From assembly GCA_046345275.1 (NCBI GenBank), contig JBKDJY010000171.1, positions 1 to 19,137 on the forward strand: a DNA stretch of 19,137 bases. The letters run 5' to 3'. The position numbers were made by a program, and so were the translations under genes. Under the pieces are notes generated by a model. That model saw nothing but the letters and a program-made list of their open reading frames with translations, did no database searches and was not told where the DNA came from. The stretch comes from UBA4416 sp046345275 (GTDB lineage Bacteria; Bacteroidota; Bacteroidia; B-17B0; Aurantibacillaceae). Within the stretch, counting starts at the first letter, position 1. Every line of letters starts with the position of its first letter. Shown here one piece after another: positions 1-6,832 of the stretch.

Positions 1-226
1 GCACTCGTGCTATCACGCAACAATCTGAACATCGGCCTTGCAAAGAGCCTTCAATTTTACGAAAATTTATATTTGGTAGGGTGATATAACGTTAGCTTTG
101 GAAGTTAATGCGCGCCGGAATAGGGAGGGTTGCACCTAACGAACTACTTACTAATAAACCTAATTAAATTCAACCAATAGTCGATAATGAAATCAAGTTT
201 ATATAGTAACACTCAATAAAACTGAA
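1..226. other. Gene-free left edge with GC-richer segment
   Basis: No credible reading frame lies here. Bases 1 to about 140 are visibly richer in G and C than the rest of the window; the remainder up to the acyltransferase stop is AT-rich and has no clear terminator. The first part holds the palindrome TAACGTTA (87-94), an inverted pair CGTTAG (90-95) and CTAACG (136-141), and GTTAATGCGC (104-113). That last string resembles GTTATGCGC at 11162-11170, beside the foreign-looking transglutaminase gene. I infer debris from a mobile element or recombination site, but no full element can be delimited. Confidence 0.35.
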
Positions 227-1081
227 TTACAAGTTTTTAATATAGTCTTCGAAAGAAATATCTTTTCTAAATTCTTCAGAATATACAAATTGATAAATTA
301 ACTGAGACCATTCTTTATGGGTTTTACGATTGGTTAAAATAGCTGAGTCAAATGGTTTACTATAATGTATTTTAATTGTTTCTTTTTTGGAGTGAAACAT
401 TTCATCTGGCAAAAATAACATTTCTATATTTGCCTTAATACCCAATCTTTTTCGCCAAAGCGCAAAATTGTAAAAGAATTTAGAATTTTCTCCTTCTATA
501 AAAACTGGTTGAATAAACCGTTTATGATCGATGGCCTGTGTCACAAAACTTTTCTTCCATTCAAGGTCACGAACCAAACCATTTTGTTTTCTGGATACTA
601 AGCCAGATGGAAAAAATAAGACGGCACATTCAGTTTTGAAAACATCTTCCATGGTTCGTAGGTTTCCAGTTGATGTTTTTCCAACCTTGTTAACGGCCAC
701 AAAAATTTCATCGTAATTTTTAATTTTCTTTAAAATATCGTTAACAAAAAAACGCACATCTTTTCTAACTTCACCAACTGATTTGATAAGGGCTAATCCA
801 TCTAATCCTCCCAAAGGATGATTTGCCGCAATAATTATTGAACCAGTCGTAGGAATTAGATGTTGATTTTTTGATTCCACCGTCGCTCCAAGTGACTTAA
901 GAACCATTTCGTTGAACTCTAAGCCTTTTAAATCCTTTAAATTACTTATTGTTTTATTGATATCATCTTCATGAAGCTTTTTTTTAAGCCATTTAATCGC
1001 TATACGAGGCATCCACTTGTATAATTTATAGGCTTTTTCTTTTAAAACCTTTTCAATATCAATAAATTTCTGATTTCCCAT
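227..1081 (-). CDS. PlsC-like (LPLAT family) acyltransferase
   Basis: This 284-residue protein is a membrane-associated lysolipid or glycerol acyltransferase, which moves an acyl chain onto a lipid hydroxyl. The acyltransferase core is visible: NHPLGGLD at residues 87-94 (catalytic His88 and Asp94), FPSG at 157-160 in the position of the FPEG acceptor block, and QPVFIEG at 191-197 with the block-IV proline. The His and Asp are separated by five residues rather than the usual four. The following DLEWKKSF stretch (172-179) resembles Bacteroidota proteins I associate with O-acylation of amino-acid lipids (GlsA or OlsF type), but that is recall, not proof, and the substrate is open. There is no signal peptide; the N-terminus is basic and helical. 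The gene diverges from the dcw train and is probably transcribed alone. The ATG at 1081 lies only a few bases below a consensus promoter element, which supports this start. Confidence 0.78.
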   Translation of the reverse strand: MGNQKFIDIEKVLKEKAYKLYKWMPRIAIKWLKKKLHEDDINKTISNLKDLKGLEFNEMVLKSLGATVESKNQHLIPTTGSIIIAANHPLGGLDGLALIKSVGEVRKDVRFFVNDILKKIKNYDEIFVAVNKVGKTSTGNLRTMEDVFKTECAVLFFPSGLVSRKQNGLVRDLEWKKSFVTQAIDHKRFIQPVFIEGENSKFFYNFALWRKRLGIKANIEMLFLPDEMFHSKKETIKIHYSKPFDSAILTNRKTHKEWSQLIYQFVYSEEFRKDISFEDYIKNL

Positions 1082-1091
1082 ATAAAATGCG

Positions 1092-1099
1092 CAAAGGTA
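1092..1099 (-). promoter_or_regulatory. Bacteroidota -7 promoter element of acyltransferase
   Basis: On the minus strand these bases read TACCTTTG, an exact match to the TAnnTTTG consensus of the Bacteroidota primary sigma factor. The acyltransferase ATG starts at 1081, so the leader would be only a few bases long or absent. I see no good TTG at the usual -33 distance. Confidence 0.6.
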
Positions 1100-1191
1100 A
1101 TATTATTGTTAATATCTCTAAATCTGAAAATAGTTCATTTAAGCAACTATTTTCTTTCTACGAATCTGTAAAACATCATTAAAATATAGCA

Positions 1192-1206
1192 TTTGGAATA
1201 TCCAAA
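1192..1206. repeat. Short inverted repeat between divergent promoters
   Basis: TTTGGA (1192-1197) and TCCAAA (1201-1206) form a perfect 6-bp inverted repeat around the spacer ATA. It lies between the two divergent transcription units and could be an operator half-site pair. In such AT-rich DNA it could also be chance. Confidence 0.3.
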
Positions 1207-1268
1207 AAGTAAAATTATTATTAGAATTTTTTAATGGTTTTAATGAACACAAATTTTAATTTTCAACA

Positions 1269-1308
1269 AAAGTGGTAAAAAATGACATAAAGTGGTAATA
1301 AGTGGTAA
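1269..1308 (+). promoter_or_regulatory. MraZ operator (MraZ box), four 10-bp direct repeats
   Basis: Four consecutive 10-bp units are visible: AAAGTGGTAA (1269-1278), AAAATGACAT (1279-1288, degenerate), AAAGTGGTAA (1289-1298) and TAAGTGGTAA (1299-1308). MraZ is known to bind tandem boxes upstream of its own gene: TGGGA-type boxes with a 10-bp period in Escherichia coli, and AAAGTG-type boxes in mollicutes. The array ends eight bases before the TAnnTTTG element at 1317, so bound MraZ would cover the -33 region. Autorepression of the dcw promoter is the inferred role. Confidence 0.82.
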
Positions 1309-1316
1309 AAAAATGA

Positions 1317-1324
1317 TATTTTTG
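1317..1324 (+). promoter_or_regulatory. -7 element of the dcw/mraZ promoter
   Basis: TATTTTTG matches the Bacteroidota consensus TAnnTTTG exactly. Transcription would begin near 1330, giving a leader of about 20 bases before the ATG at 1349. No TTG is present at the expected -33 distance; the MraZ repeats occupy that place instead. Confidence 0.6.
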
Positions 1325-1348
1325 ATCGAATTATCACTAAAACCACTG

Positions 1349-1819
1349 ATGTCAAGCCTAATAGGAGAATTTGATTGCAAAGTAGACGCAAAGGGACGTT
1401 TTATGTTTCCTATTAATTTAAGGAAGCAATTAGAAAATTCTTTTGATCAAGGTTTTGTAATTAATAGAAATCTTCATCAAAAATGTTTGGTGCTTTATCC
1501 AATTCAAGAATGGAATAGATTAAATAAAAAATTAAGCAAGTTAAATAGGCTTATTAAATCCAACGATGTATTTGTAAGGAAATTTACTGGAGGAGCCACA
1601 GGAGCTGATGCTGACAATACGGGAAGGGTTTTGTTGCCAAAATCCTTGGTTGATTATGCAGGTATTTCAACTGATATAAAGGTTTTAGGAAGTAATAATG
1701 TGATAGAAATATGGGATAAAAAATCATATGAAAACTTCTTATCTCAGGATATAGATATTGAGAAGTTAGCACAAGACGTACTAGGAAATTTAAGTTTTAA
1801 TGATGAAAGTGATGACTAG
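1349..1819 (+). CDS. mraZ: Transcriptional regulator MraZ
   Basis: MraZ is the DNA-binding repressor of the dcw cluster and acts as a ring-shaped oligomer. With the start used here the protein has 156 residues, close to the usual length of about 150. It holds two AbrB-like halves, each with the signature DxxxR: DAKGR at residues 13-17 and DNTGR at 89-93. The frame stays open up to a GTG at 1292, and another ATG lies at 1313. Both lie in or upstream of the operator and promoter element, and neither adds conserved sequence. The family's conserved N-terminus begins at MSSLIGEF, so ATG 1349 is preferred. It is the first gene of the train, and its end overlaps rsmH. The AAGTGG repeats upstream are its expected binding site. 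Confidence 0.93.
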   Translation: MSSLIGEFDCKVDAKGRFMFPINLRKQLENSFDQGFVINRNLHQKCLVLYPIQEWNRLNKKLSKLNRLIKSNDVFVRKFTGGATGADADNTGRVLLPKSLVDYAGISTDIKVLGSNNVIEIWDKKSYENFLSQDIDIEKLAQDVLGNLSFNDESDD

Positions 1820-2720
1820 AGCTTATCACGTTCCCGTTCTTTTAAAATCTTGTATTCAACATTTAAATATTCAACATGATGGCATTTATGTGGACTTAAC
1901 TTTTGGCGGTGGAGGTCATTCAAAAGAAATACTAAAGCATTTATCAAAAGATGGTAAGCTTTTTTCATTTGACCAAGATGATGATGCAAAAGTAAATGTT
2001 CCAGATGACAAAAGATTGACTTTTATTCCGCATAATTTCAAATACATTTCAAATTATTTGAAATTATACGGCGTGTCGAAAGTAGATGGAATATTAGGTG
2101 ATTTGGGAGTTTCATCGCATCAGTTTGATAAAGGAGAGCGTGGATTTTCGATTCGATTTGATGCAGCCTTAGATATGCGAATGAATCAAAAAAGTAATTT
2201 AACAGCCCATCATGTTTTAAATACTTATGATGTGAAACAACTTACCAAAATGTTCAAAGAATATGGTGAAGTTGATAACGCTTTTAAACTCTCTAATACC
2301 ATCATTGAATATAGAGTAAGTAAAGTAATTGATAGTACCATAAAATTTAATGAAGCGATTATTAATTGTACGCCAAAATTTGAAGCAAATAAATATTTAG
2401 CAAAAGTTTATCAAGCAATCAGAATAGAAGTTAATCAAGAAATAGAAGCTTTAAAAGATTGTCTGAATCAATGTTACAACTTACTTAAACCAAATTCCCC
2501 TTTGGTTATAATGAGTTATCATAGCTTAGAAGATAGACTAGTAAAAAAATTTATAAGAACAGGAAACACTAACGGAATAGAAGAAAAAGATGCAGTTTTT
2601 GGAACTAAAAAAAAATATTTTAAATCCGTTACAAGTAAACCGATTGTTGCAAGCAGTGAAGAAGTTACTGAAAATTCGCGAGCAAGAAGTGCAAAGTTAA
2701 GAGTAGCCCTAAAAATATAG
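1800..2720 (+). CDS. rsmH: 16S rRNA m4C1402 methyltransferase RsmH (MraW)
   Basis: RsmH is a cytoplasmic enzyme that transfers a methyl group from S-adenosylmethionine to N4 of C1402 in the ribosomal decoding centre. The SAM-binding FGGGGHS is at residues 35-41, FDQD at 57-60, GDLGVSS at 100-106, the core IRIEVNQE at 207-214, SYHSLEDR at 239-246, and the C-terminal NSRARSAKLR at 292-301. The length of 306 residues is normal. The gene overlaps the end of mraZ in another frame, which suggests translational coupling. In-frame ATGs at 1800, 1803 and 1812 are all possible; conserved sequence starts at YHVPVLL, just after the one at 1812, which would give 302 residues. A spacer of 51 bases separates it from ftsL. 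Confidence 0.95.
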   Translation: MMKVMTRAYHVPVLLKSCIQHLNIQHDGIYVDLTFGGGGHSKEILKHLSKDGKLFSFDQDDDAKVNVPDDKRLTFIPHNFKYISNYLKLYGVSKVDGILGDLGVSSHQFDKGERGFSIRFDAALDMRMNQKSNLTAHHVLNTYDVKQLTKMFKEYGEVDNAFKLSNTIIEYRVSKVIDSTIKFNEAIINCTPKFEANKYLAKVYQAIRIEVNQEIEALKDCLNQCYNLLKPNSPLVIMSYHSLEDRLVKKFIRTGNTNGIEEKDAVFGTKKKYFKSVTSKPIVASSEEVTENSRARSAKLRVALKI

Positions 2721-2771
2721 CAATTAAGAAAGTATCAACAATAATATGATTATAAATAAAGCATAAATAAA

Positions 2772-3209
2772 TTGGCAAATAAATTTAGAGATAATCAAAC
2801 TCAATCGGAAGTTGCAGAACTTGAAGAATTAGACATCTTAAAAAACAAAAGAGTCGAAAATAACATTAGTCCCAAAAAAGCAAAAAAGGGCGTGTTAGCA
2901 AAAGGATTATCTAAAATATTTGGCGGCTCTTTTCTGACTAATGATAAAGCATTAGAAATGATTCCTTTCCTTTTGTTTTTAGGCGCTATTGCAATTTTTT
3001 ATATCGGGAATGGCTATTATGCAGATGATAAAATAAGAGAAGTTAATCGCTTAACTAATGAAATTAAAGAATTAAGAACAGAATATATTTCATCTAAATC
3101 AGACTTAATGTTTATAAGTAAGCAAAGTGAAATTGCAAAAAGAGTTGAAAAATTAAGTTTAAAAGAACCTGTGGTAGCGCCTTTAAAAATTGAAATCGAT
3201 AGCTTATAA
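2772..3209 (+). CDS. ftsL: Cell division protein FtsL (Bacteroidota type)
   Basis: FtsL is a bitopic inner-membrane protein that joins FtsB and FtsQ and activates FtsW and FtsI at the septum. The 145-residue product has a charged cytoplasmic N-terminus of about 60 residues, one membrane segment near residues 62-80, and a short coiled-coil stretch near 85-115. Primary sequence is poorly conserved in this family, so the call rests on topology, size and position between rsmH and ftsI. The start is a TTG at 2772: an in-frame stop at 2757-2759 leaves no upstream ATG or GTG, and a later start would remove the N-terminal region. The cytoplasmic tail is longer than in E. coli FtsL. Only five bases separate it from ftsI. 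Confidence 0.82.
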   Translation: MANKFRDNQTQSEVAELEELDILKNKRVENNISPKKAKKGVLAKGLSKIFGGSFLTNDKALEMIPFLLFLGAIAIFYIGNGYYADDKIREVNRLTNEIKELRTEYISSKSDLMFISKQSEIAKRVEKLSLKEPVVAPLKIEIDSL

Positions 3210-3214
3210 TAGAA

Positions 3215-5362
3215 TTGGAACATAAAAAAGACATATTATCTCGCAGTTATTTAGTTTATGTGATGCTTTGTGTATTTGCAATGTCTATTTTATATAAAAT
3301 GTTTGTGATTCAATTTAAAGAAGGAGAACATTGGAAAGCCAAGGCAGAAGCCCTCACCACAGATTTAAAAACCATTGAAGCCGTTCGAGGAAATATATTT
3401 GATGAAAATGGAAATTTATTGGCAACGTCCTTACCTTACTACGAAGTTGCCATAGACATCAACGCCCCATCGATTTCTAAAAAATTATTTGAAAATAAAA
3501 TCGATTCGCTAAGCGACATGATTGCTAATTTATTTAAAGATAAATCAGCCGACTATTACAGCAAATTACTCAGAAAAGCACGCAAAGTAGGCGATCGATA
3601 TGTGGTAATAAGAAGAAATGTTTCTTATAAAGATTTAAAAACATTAAAAACATTTCCAATTATCAAAAATGGTAAGCGAGGAGGTTTAGTAACTCTACAA
3701 ACCAATAAACGTGAAAAACCTTTTCAAATATTAGCAGCTCGCACCATTGGCATGAGTAGAGAAGGCATTAAACCAGTTGGTTTGGAAGGTGCATACGACT
3801 CTATTCTAAAAGGAATTAGCGGACAGCGATTAATGCAAAAGATTGCTGGAGATGTTTGGAGACCAATCAATGACGAAAATGAAGTTGAACCAAAAGACGG
3901 TAGTGATTTATATACTACCATCGATATAAACATACAGGATGTGGCTGAAAGCGCATTACTTAAAACATTAATAAAAAATAATGCATCGCATGGATGTGCA
4001 GTGTTAATGGAAGTAAAAACTGGAAAAATAAAAGCCATTGCAAATTTAACTCGTAATGGAAAAGATTCTACGGATACATATTTTGAAAACTTAAATTATG
4101 CCATTGGCTTCGCTACCGAGCCAGGCTCTACTTTTAAATTGGCGTCTTACCTTGCCGTTATTGACGATTACGATTTAAGTTTAAATGAAAAAATTGAAGT
4201 TAGAAAGGGAGAAGTTACCTATTATAATAAAACCATTAAGGATTCTCATGAGCCAGAAAGTAGTGAATTGACTTTAAAAAGGGCTTTTGAAGTATCATCA
4301 AATTGCGCAGCAGCAAAACTAATCATGAAATATTACTCAAAAAATCCGCAATTATATGTCGATAAATTAAATTCATTTCATTTAAATCAAAAACTGGGGT
4401 TATCGATTCCAGGTGAAGCACATCCTTTAATTAAACAAACAACAAGCAAAGATTGGTCAGGTTTAACCTTACCTCAAATGAGTTATGGTTACGAAACACT
4501 TATCACACCACTTCAAATTTTGACTTTTTACAATGCCATTGCCAATGATGGAAAAATGGTTCGCCCCCTATTTGAAAACGAAATAAGAAAAAATGGTGTT
4601 ACAATTAAAACTTTTAGCACCGAAGTAATCAGTGAACAAATTGTAAAGAAATCAACAATTGCCAAAGCAAAGAAAATGCTGGAAGGAGTTGTGGAAAATG
4701 GAAGTGGAAAAGGTTTGAACATCACTGCATTTAAAGTAGGAGGTAAAACAGGAACAGCACAAATTGCAAATGTGGTTGCAAAAAAAGTAGCTGGCCAAAC
4801 GTCTTATGGATTTGCAGGTGAAAGAAAATACCAAGCATCTTTTGTGGGATACTTTCCAGCAAATAAACCACTCTACACCTGTATTGTAGTTATAAATTCA
4901 CCAAGTAACGGGATCTATTATGGTGGTTTAGTTGCAGGACCAGTATTTAAAGAAATAGCAGAAAAAGTTTATTCAACAAGTTTAGATTTTATTGAGTCCA
5001 CTAATGGTAATAAAACTACTTTGACTTATGCGCCTATCCCCATCAAATCTAATACTGAAGAGTTAAAATCAATATATAAATCTTTCAATCTGCCTGCAAA
5101 AAACATATTTGCAAAAAATTCAGCCACTTCTAATATCAAAAATAAAAATTACGAAACAATAGAAAATTCAAATTTAGAAAACCAATTAAAAAAAGGAATA
5201 GTTCCAAATTTAAATGGATTATCTGCTAAAGATGCTTTGTACTTACTTGAAAATAATGGCTTACATGTGACGCTTTCAGGTGTGGGTTCGGTTAAAAAAC
5301 AATCCTTGGAAGTTGGAAAAAAATATAATAAAGGAGATAAAATAATACTCATACTAAGTTAA
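3215..5362 (+). CDS. ftsI: Septal transpeptidase FtsI (class B PBP) with PASTA domain
   Basis: FtsI cross-links peptidoglycan stem peptides at the septum as partner of FtsW. The 715-residue product has an N-terminal membrane anchor (about 11-32), a dimerisation or pedestal domain that includes VRGNIFDENG (58-67), and a transpeptidase domain. All three penicillin-binding motifs are present: STFK at 305-308 (nucleophile Ser305), SSN at 361-363 and KTG at 511-513. A single PASTA domain fills roughly residues 661-715, after a polar linker of about 70 residues. PASTA is absent from E. coli FtsI but known in other lineages. The start is a TTG at 3215, which keeps the basic tail before the membrane segment. 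The gene is tightly packed with five bases to ftsL and three to murE. Confidence 0.95.
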   Translation: MEHKKDILSRSYLVYVMLCVFAMSILYKMFVIQFKEGEHWKAKAEALTTDLKTIEAVRGNIFDENGNLLATSLPYYEVAIDINAPSISKKLFENKIDSLSDMIANLFKDKSADYYSKLLRKARKVGDRYVVIRRNVSYKDLKTLKTFPIIKNGKRGGLVTLQTNKREKPFQILAARTIGMSREGIKPVGLEGAYDSILKGISGQRLMQKIAGDVWRPINDENEVEPKDGSDLYTTIDINIQDVAESALLKTLIKNNASHGCAVLMEVKTGKIKAIANLTRNGKDSTDTYFENLNYAIGFATEPGSTFKLASYLAVIDDYDLSLNEKIEVRKGEVTYYNKTIKDSHEPESSELTLKRAFEVSSNCAAAKLIMKYYSKNPQLYVDKLNSFHLNQKLGLSIPGEAHPLIKQTTSKDWSGLTLPQMSYGYETLITPLQILTFYNAIANDGKMVRPLFENEIRKNGVTIKTFSTEVISEQIVKKSTIAKAKKMLEGVVENGSGKGLNITAFKVGGKTGTAQIANVVAKKVAGQTSYGFAGERKYQASFVGYFPANKPLYTCIVVINSPSNGIYYGGLVAGPVFKEIAEKVYSTSLDFIESTNGNKTTLTYAPIPIKSNTEELKSIYKSFNLPAKNIFAKNSATSNIKNKNYETIENSNLENQLKKGIVPNLNGLSAKDALYLLENNGLHVTLSGVGSVKKQSLEVGKKYNKGDKIILILS

Positions 5363-5365
5363 AAC

Positions 5366-6829
5366 ATGAAACTACTGAGTGACATATTATATAAAACAAG
5401 ACTTGAAGAAATTGTCGGCTCAACAAATCTTGCCATATCTTCTGTTGCTTTCGATTCTCGTCAAGTAAAAAAAGATTCTCTATTTATTGCAACAGTTGGC
5501 GTTACAGTTGATGGGCATGATTTTATAAATAATGCAATAGAAATGGGCGCCGTAGCAGTTATTTGCGAAAGACTTCCACAACACATTCATGAAAATATAA
5601 CATACATTAAAGTTTTTAATTCATCAGAATCATTGGGATATATTGCTTGTAATTTTTTTGATAATCCTTCTGAAAAACTAAAGCTCATCGGAATAACTGG
5701 AACGAACGGCAAAACGACATGCGTGACGTTATTATATAATTTATTTAAAGGGTTAGGTTACCAAGTAGGTTTATTATCTACGGTGGAAAATAAAATTAAT
5801 AATCAAGTTATTCCCTCAAAATATACAACTCCAGACGCATTAAGTTTAAATGAATTGTTAAGTAAAATGGTTGAGCAAGGTTGTCAGTATGCCTTTATGG
5901 AAGTAAGTTCTCATGCAATCGTTCAACATCGCATTACTGGATTAAGCTTTACTGGCAGTGCTTTTACAAATATTACGCATGATCATTTGGACTATCACAA
6001 AACCTTTGATGAATACATTAAAGCAAAAAAAATATTTTTTGATCAACTACCTTCTCATTCTTTCGCCTTAACAAATAAAGATGATAAAAATGGTTTGGTA
6101 ATGTTACAAAACACCAAAGCAAAAAAATATACCTATGCCCTAAAATCAATAGCTGACTTCAAGTGTAAAATAATTGAAAATCATTTAAACGGATTACTTC
6201 TTAATATTGAAAATCAAGAAGTGTGGATAAAATTAATTGGAGAATTCAATGCTTACAACGCATTATTGGTATATGCCATTTCACAATTATTAAAACAAGA
6301 TAAAGTACATGTACTTACTACACTTAGTAACCTAAATGCCGTTGAGGGACGCTTTCAATATCTTAAATCTAAAACAGGAATTATTGCCATCGTAGATTAT
6401 GCACACACTCCTGATGCATTGAAAAAAGTTTTAGCAACTATCAAAGATATAAGAACTGGTGCTGAACAAGTTATAACTGTAGTGGGATGTGGAGGAGATA
6501 GAGATGTCGGCAAACGTCCTGTGATGGCCAAAATTGCTTGTGAATACAGCAATAAAACCATTTTGACAAGTGATAATCCTAGAAGCGAAAATCCGGAAGA
6601 AATTTTAAATCAAATGCAAGAAGGATTATCGCCTGTTGAAACAAAAAATATGTTGAGAATAAGTGATAGGAAAGAAGCCATTAAAGTGGCTGTATCTTTT
6701 GCAAAAGAGGGTGATATTTTATTAATAGCAGGAAAAGGTCATGAAAAATATCAAGAAATAAATGGTGTAAAACACCACTTTGATGATTTTGAAATATTAA
6801 AAGAATTATTTGAATTAAACAAAATATAA
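5366..6829 (+). CDS. murE: UDP-MurNAc-L-Ala-D-Glu:meso-DAP ligase MurE
   Basis: MurE is the cytoplasmic, ATP-dependent ligase that adds the third residue to the peptidoglycan stem peptide. The 487-residue protein shows the three Mur ligase domains: a UDP-substrate-binding N-terminus, a central ATPase domain with GTNGKTT at 112-118 (Lys116) and the carbamylated-lysine region AKKIFF (Lys221), and a C-terminal domain. DNPR at 403-406 is the known signature for meso-diaminopimelate selection over lysine. GKGHE at 456-460 is also conserved. The start ATG lies three bases after the ftsI stop, and three bases separate its end from mraY. The predicted peptidoglycan is therefore of the DAP type, as expected for Bacteroidota. 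Confidence 0.96.
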   Translation: MKLLSDILYKTRLEEIVGSTNLAISSVAFDSRQVKKDSLFIATVGVTVDGHDFINNAIEMGAVAVICERLPQHIHENITYIKVFNSSESLGYIACNFFDNPSEKLKLIGITGTNGKTTCVTLLYNLFKGLGYQVGLLSTVENKINNQVIPSKYTTPDALSLNELLSKMVEQGCQYAFMEVSSHAIVQHRITGLSFTGSAFTNITHDHLDYHKTFDEYIKAKKIFFDQLPSHSFALTNKDDKNGLVMLQNTKAKKYTYALKSIADFKCKIIENHLNGLLLNIENQEVWIKLIGEFNAYNALLVYAISQLLKQDKVHVLTTLSNLNAVEGRFQYLKSKTGIIAIVDYAHTPDALKKVLATIKDIRTGAEQVITVVGCGGDRDVGKRPVMAKIACEYSNKTILTSDNPRSENPEEILNQMQEGLSPVETKNMLRISDRKEAIKVAVSFAKEGDILLIAGKGHEKYQEINGVKHHFDDFEILKELFELNKI

Positions 6830-6832
6830 GCT

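Noticed and set aside
87..141. Integron attC site
   Set aside because: CGTTAG and CTAACG form an inverted pair, but their order is opposite to the standard RYYYAAC...GTTRRRY layout. No integrase or cassette array is visible.
531..716. 61-codon open frame on the plus strand
   Set aside because: It lies entirely inside the acyltransferase gene on the opposite strand, and its product shows no recognisable domain.
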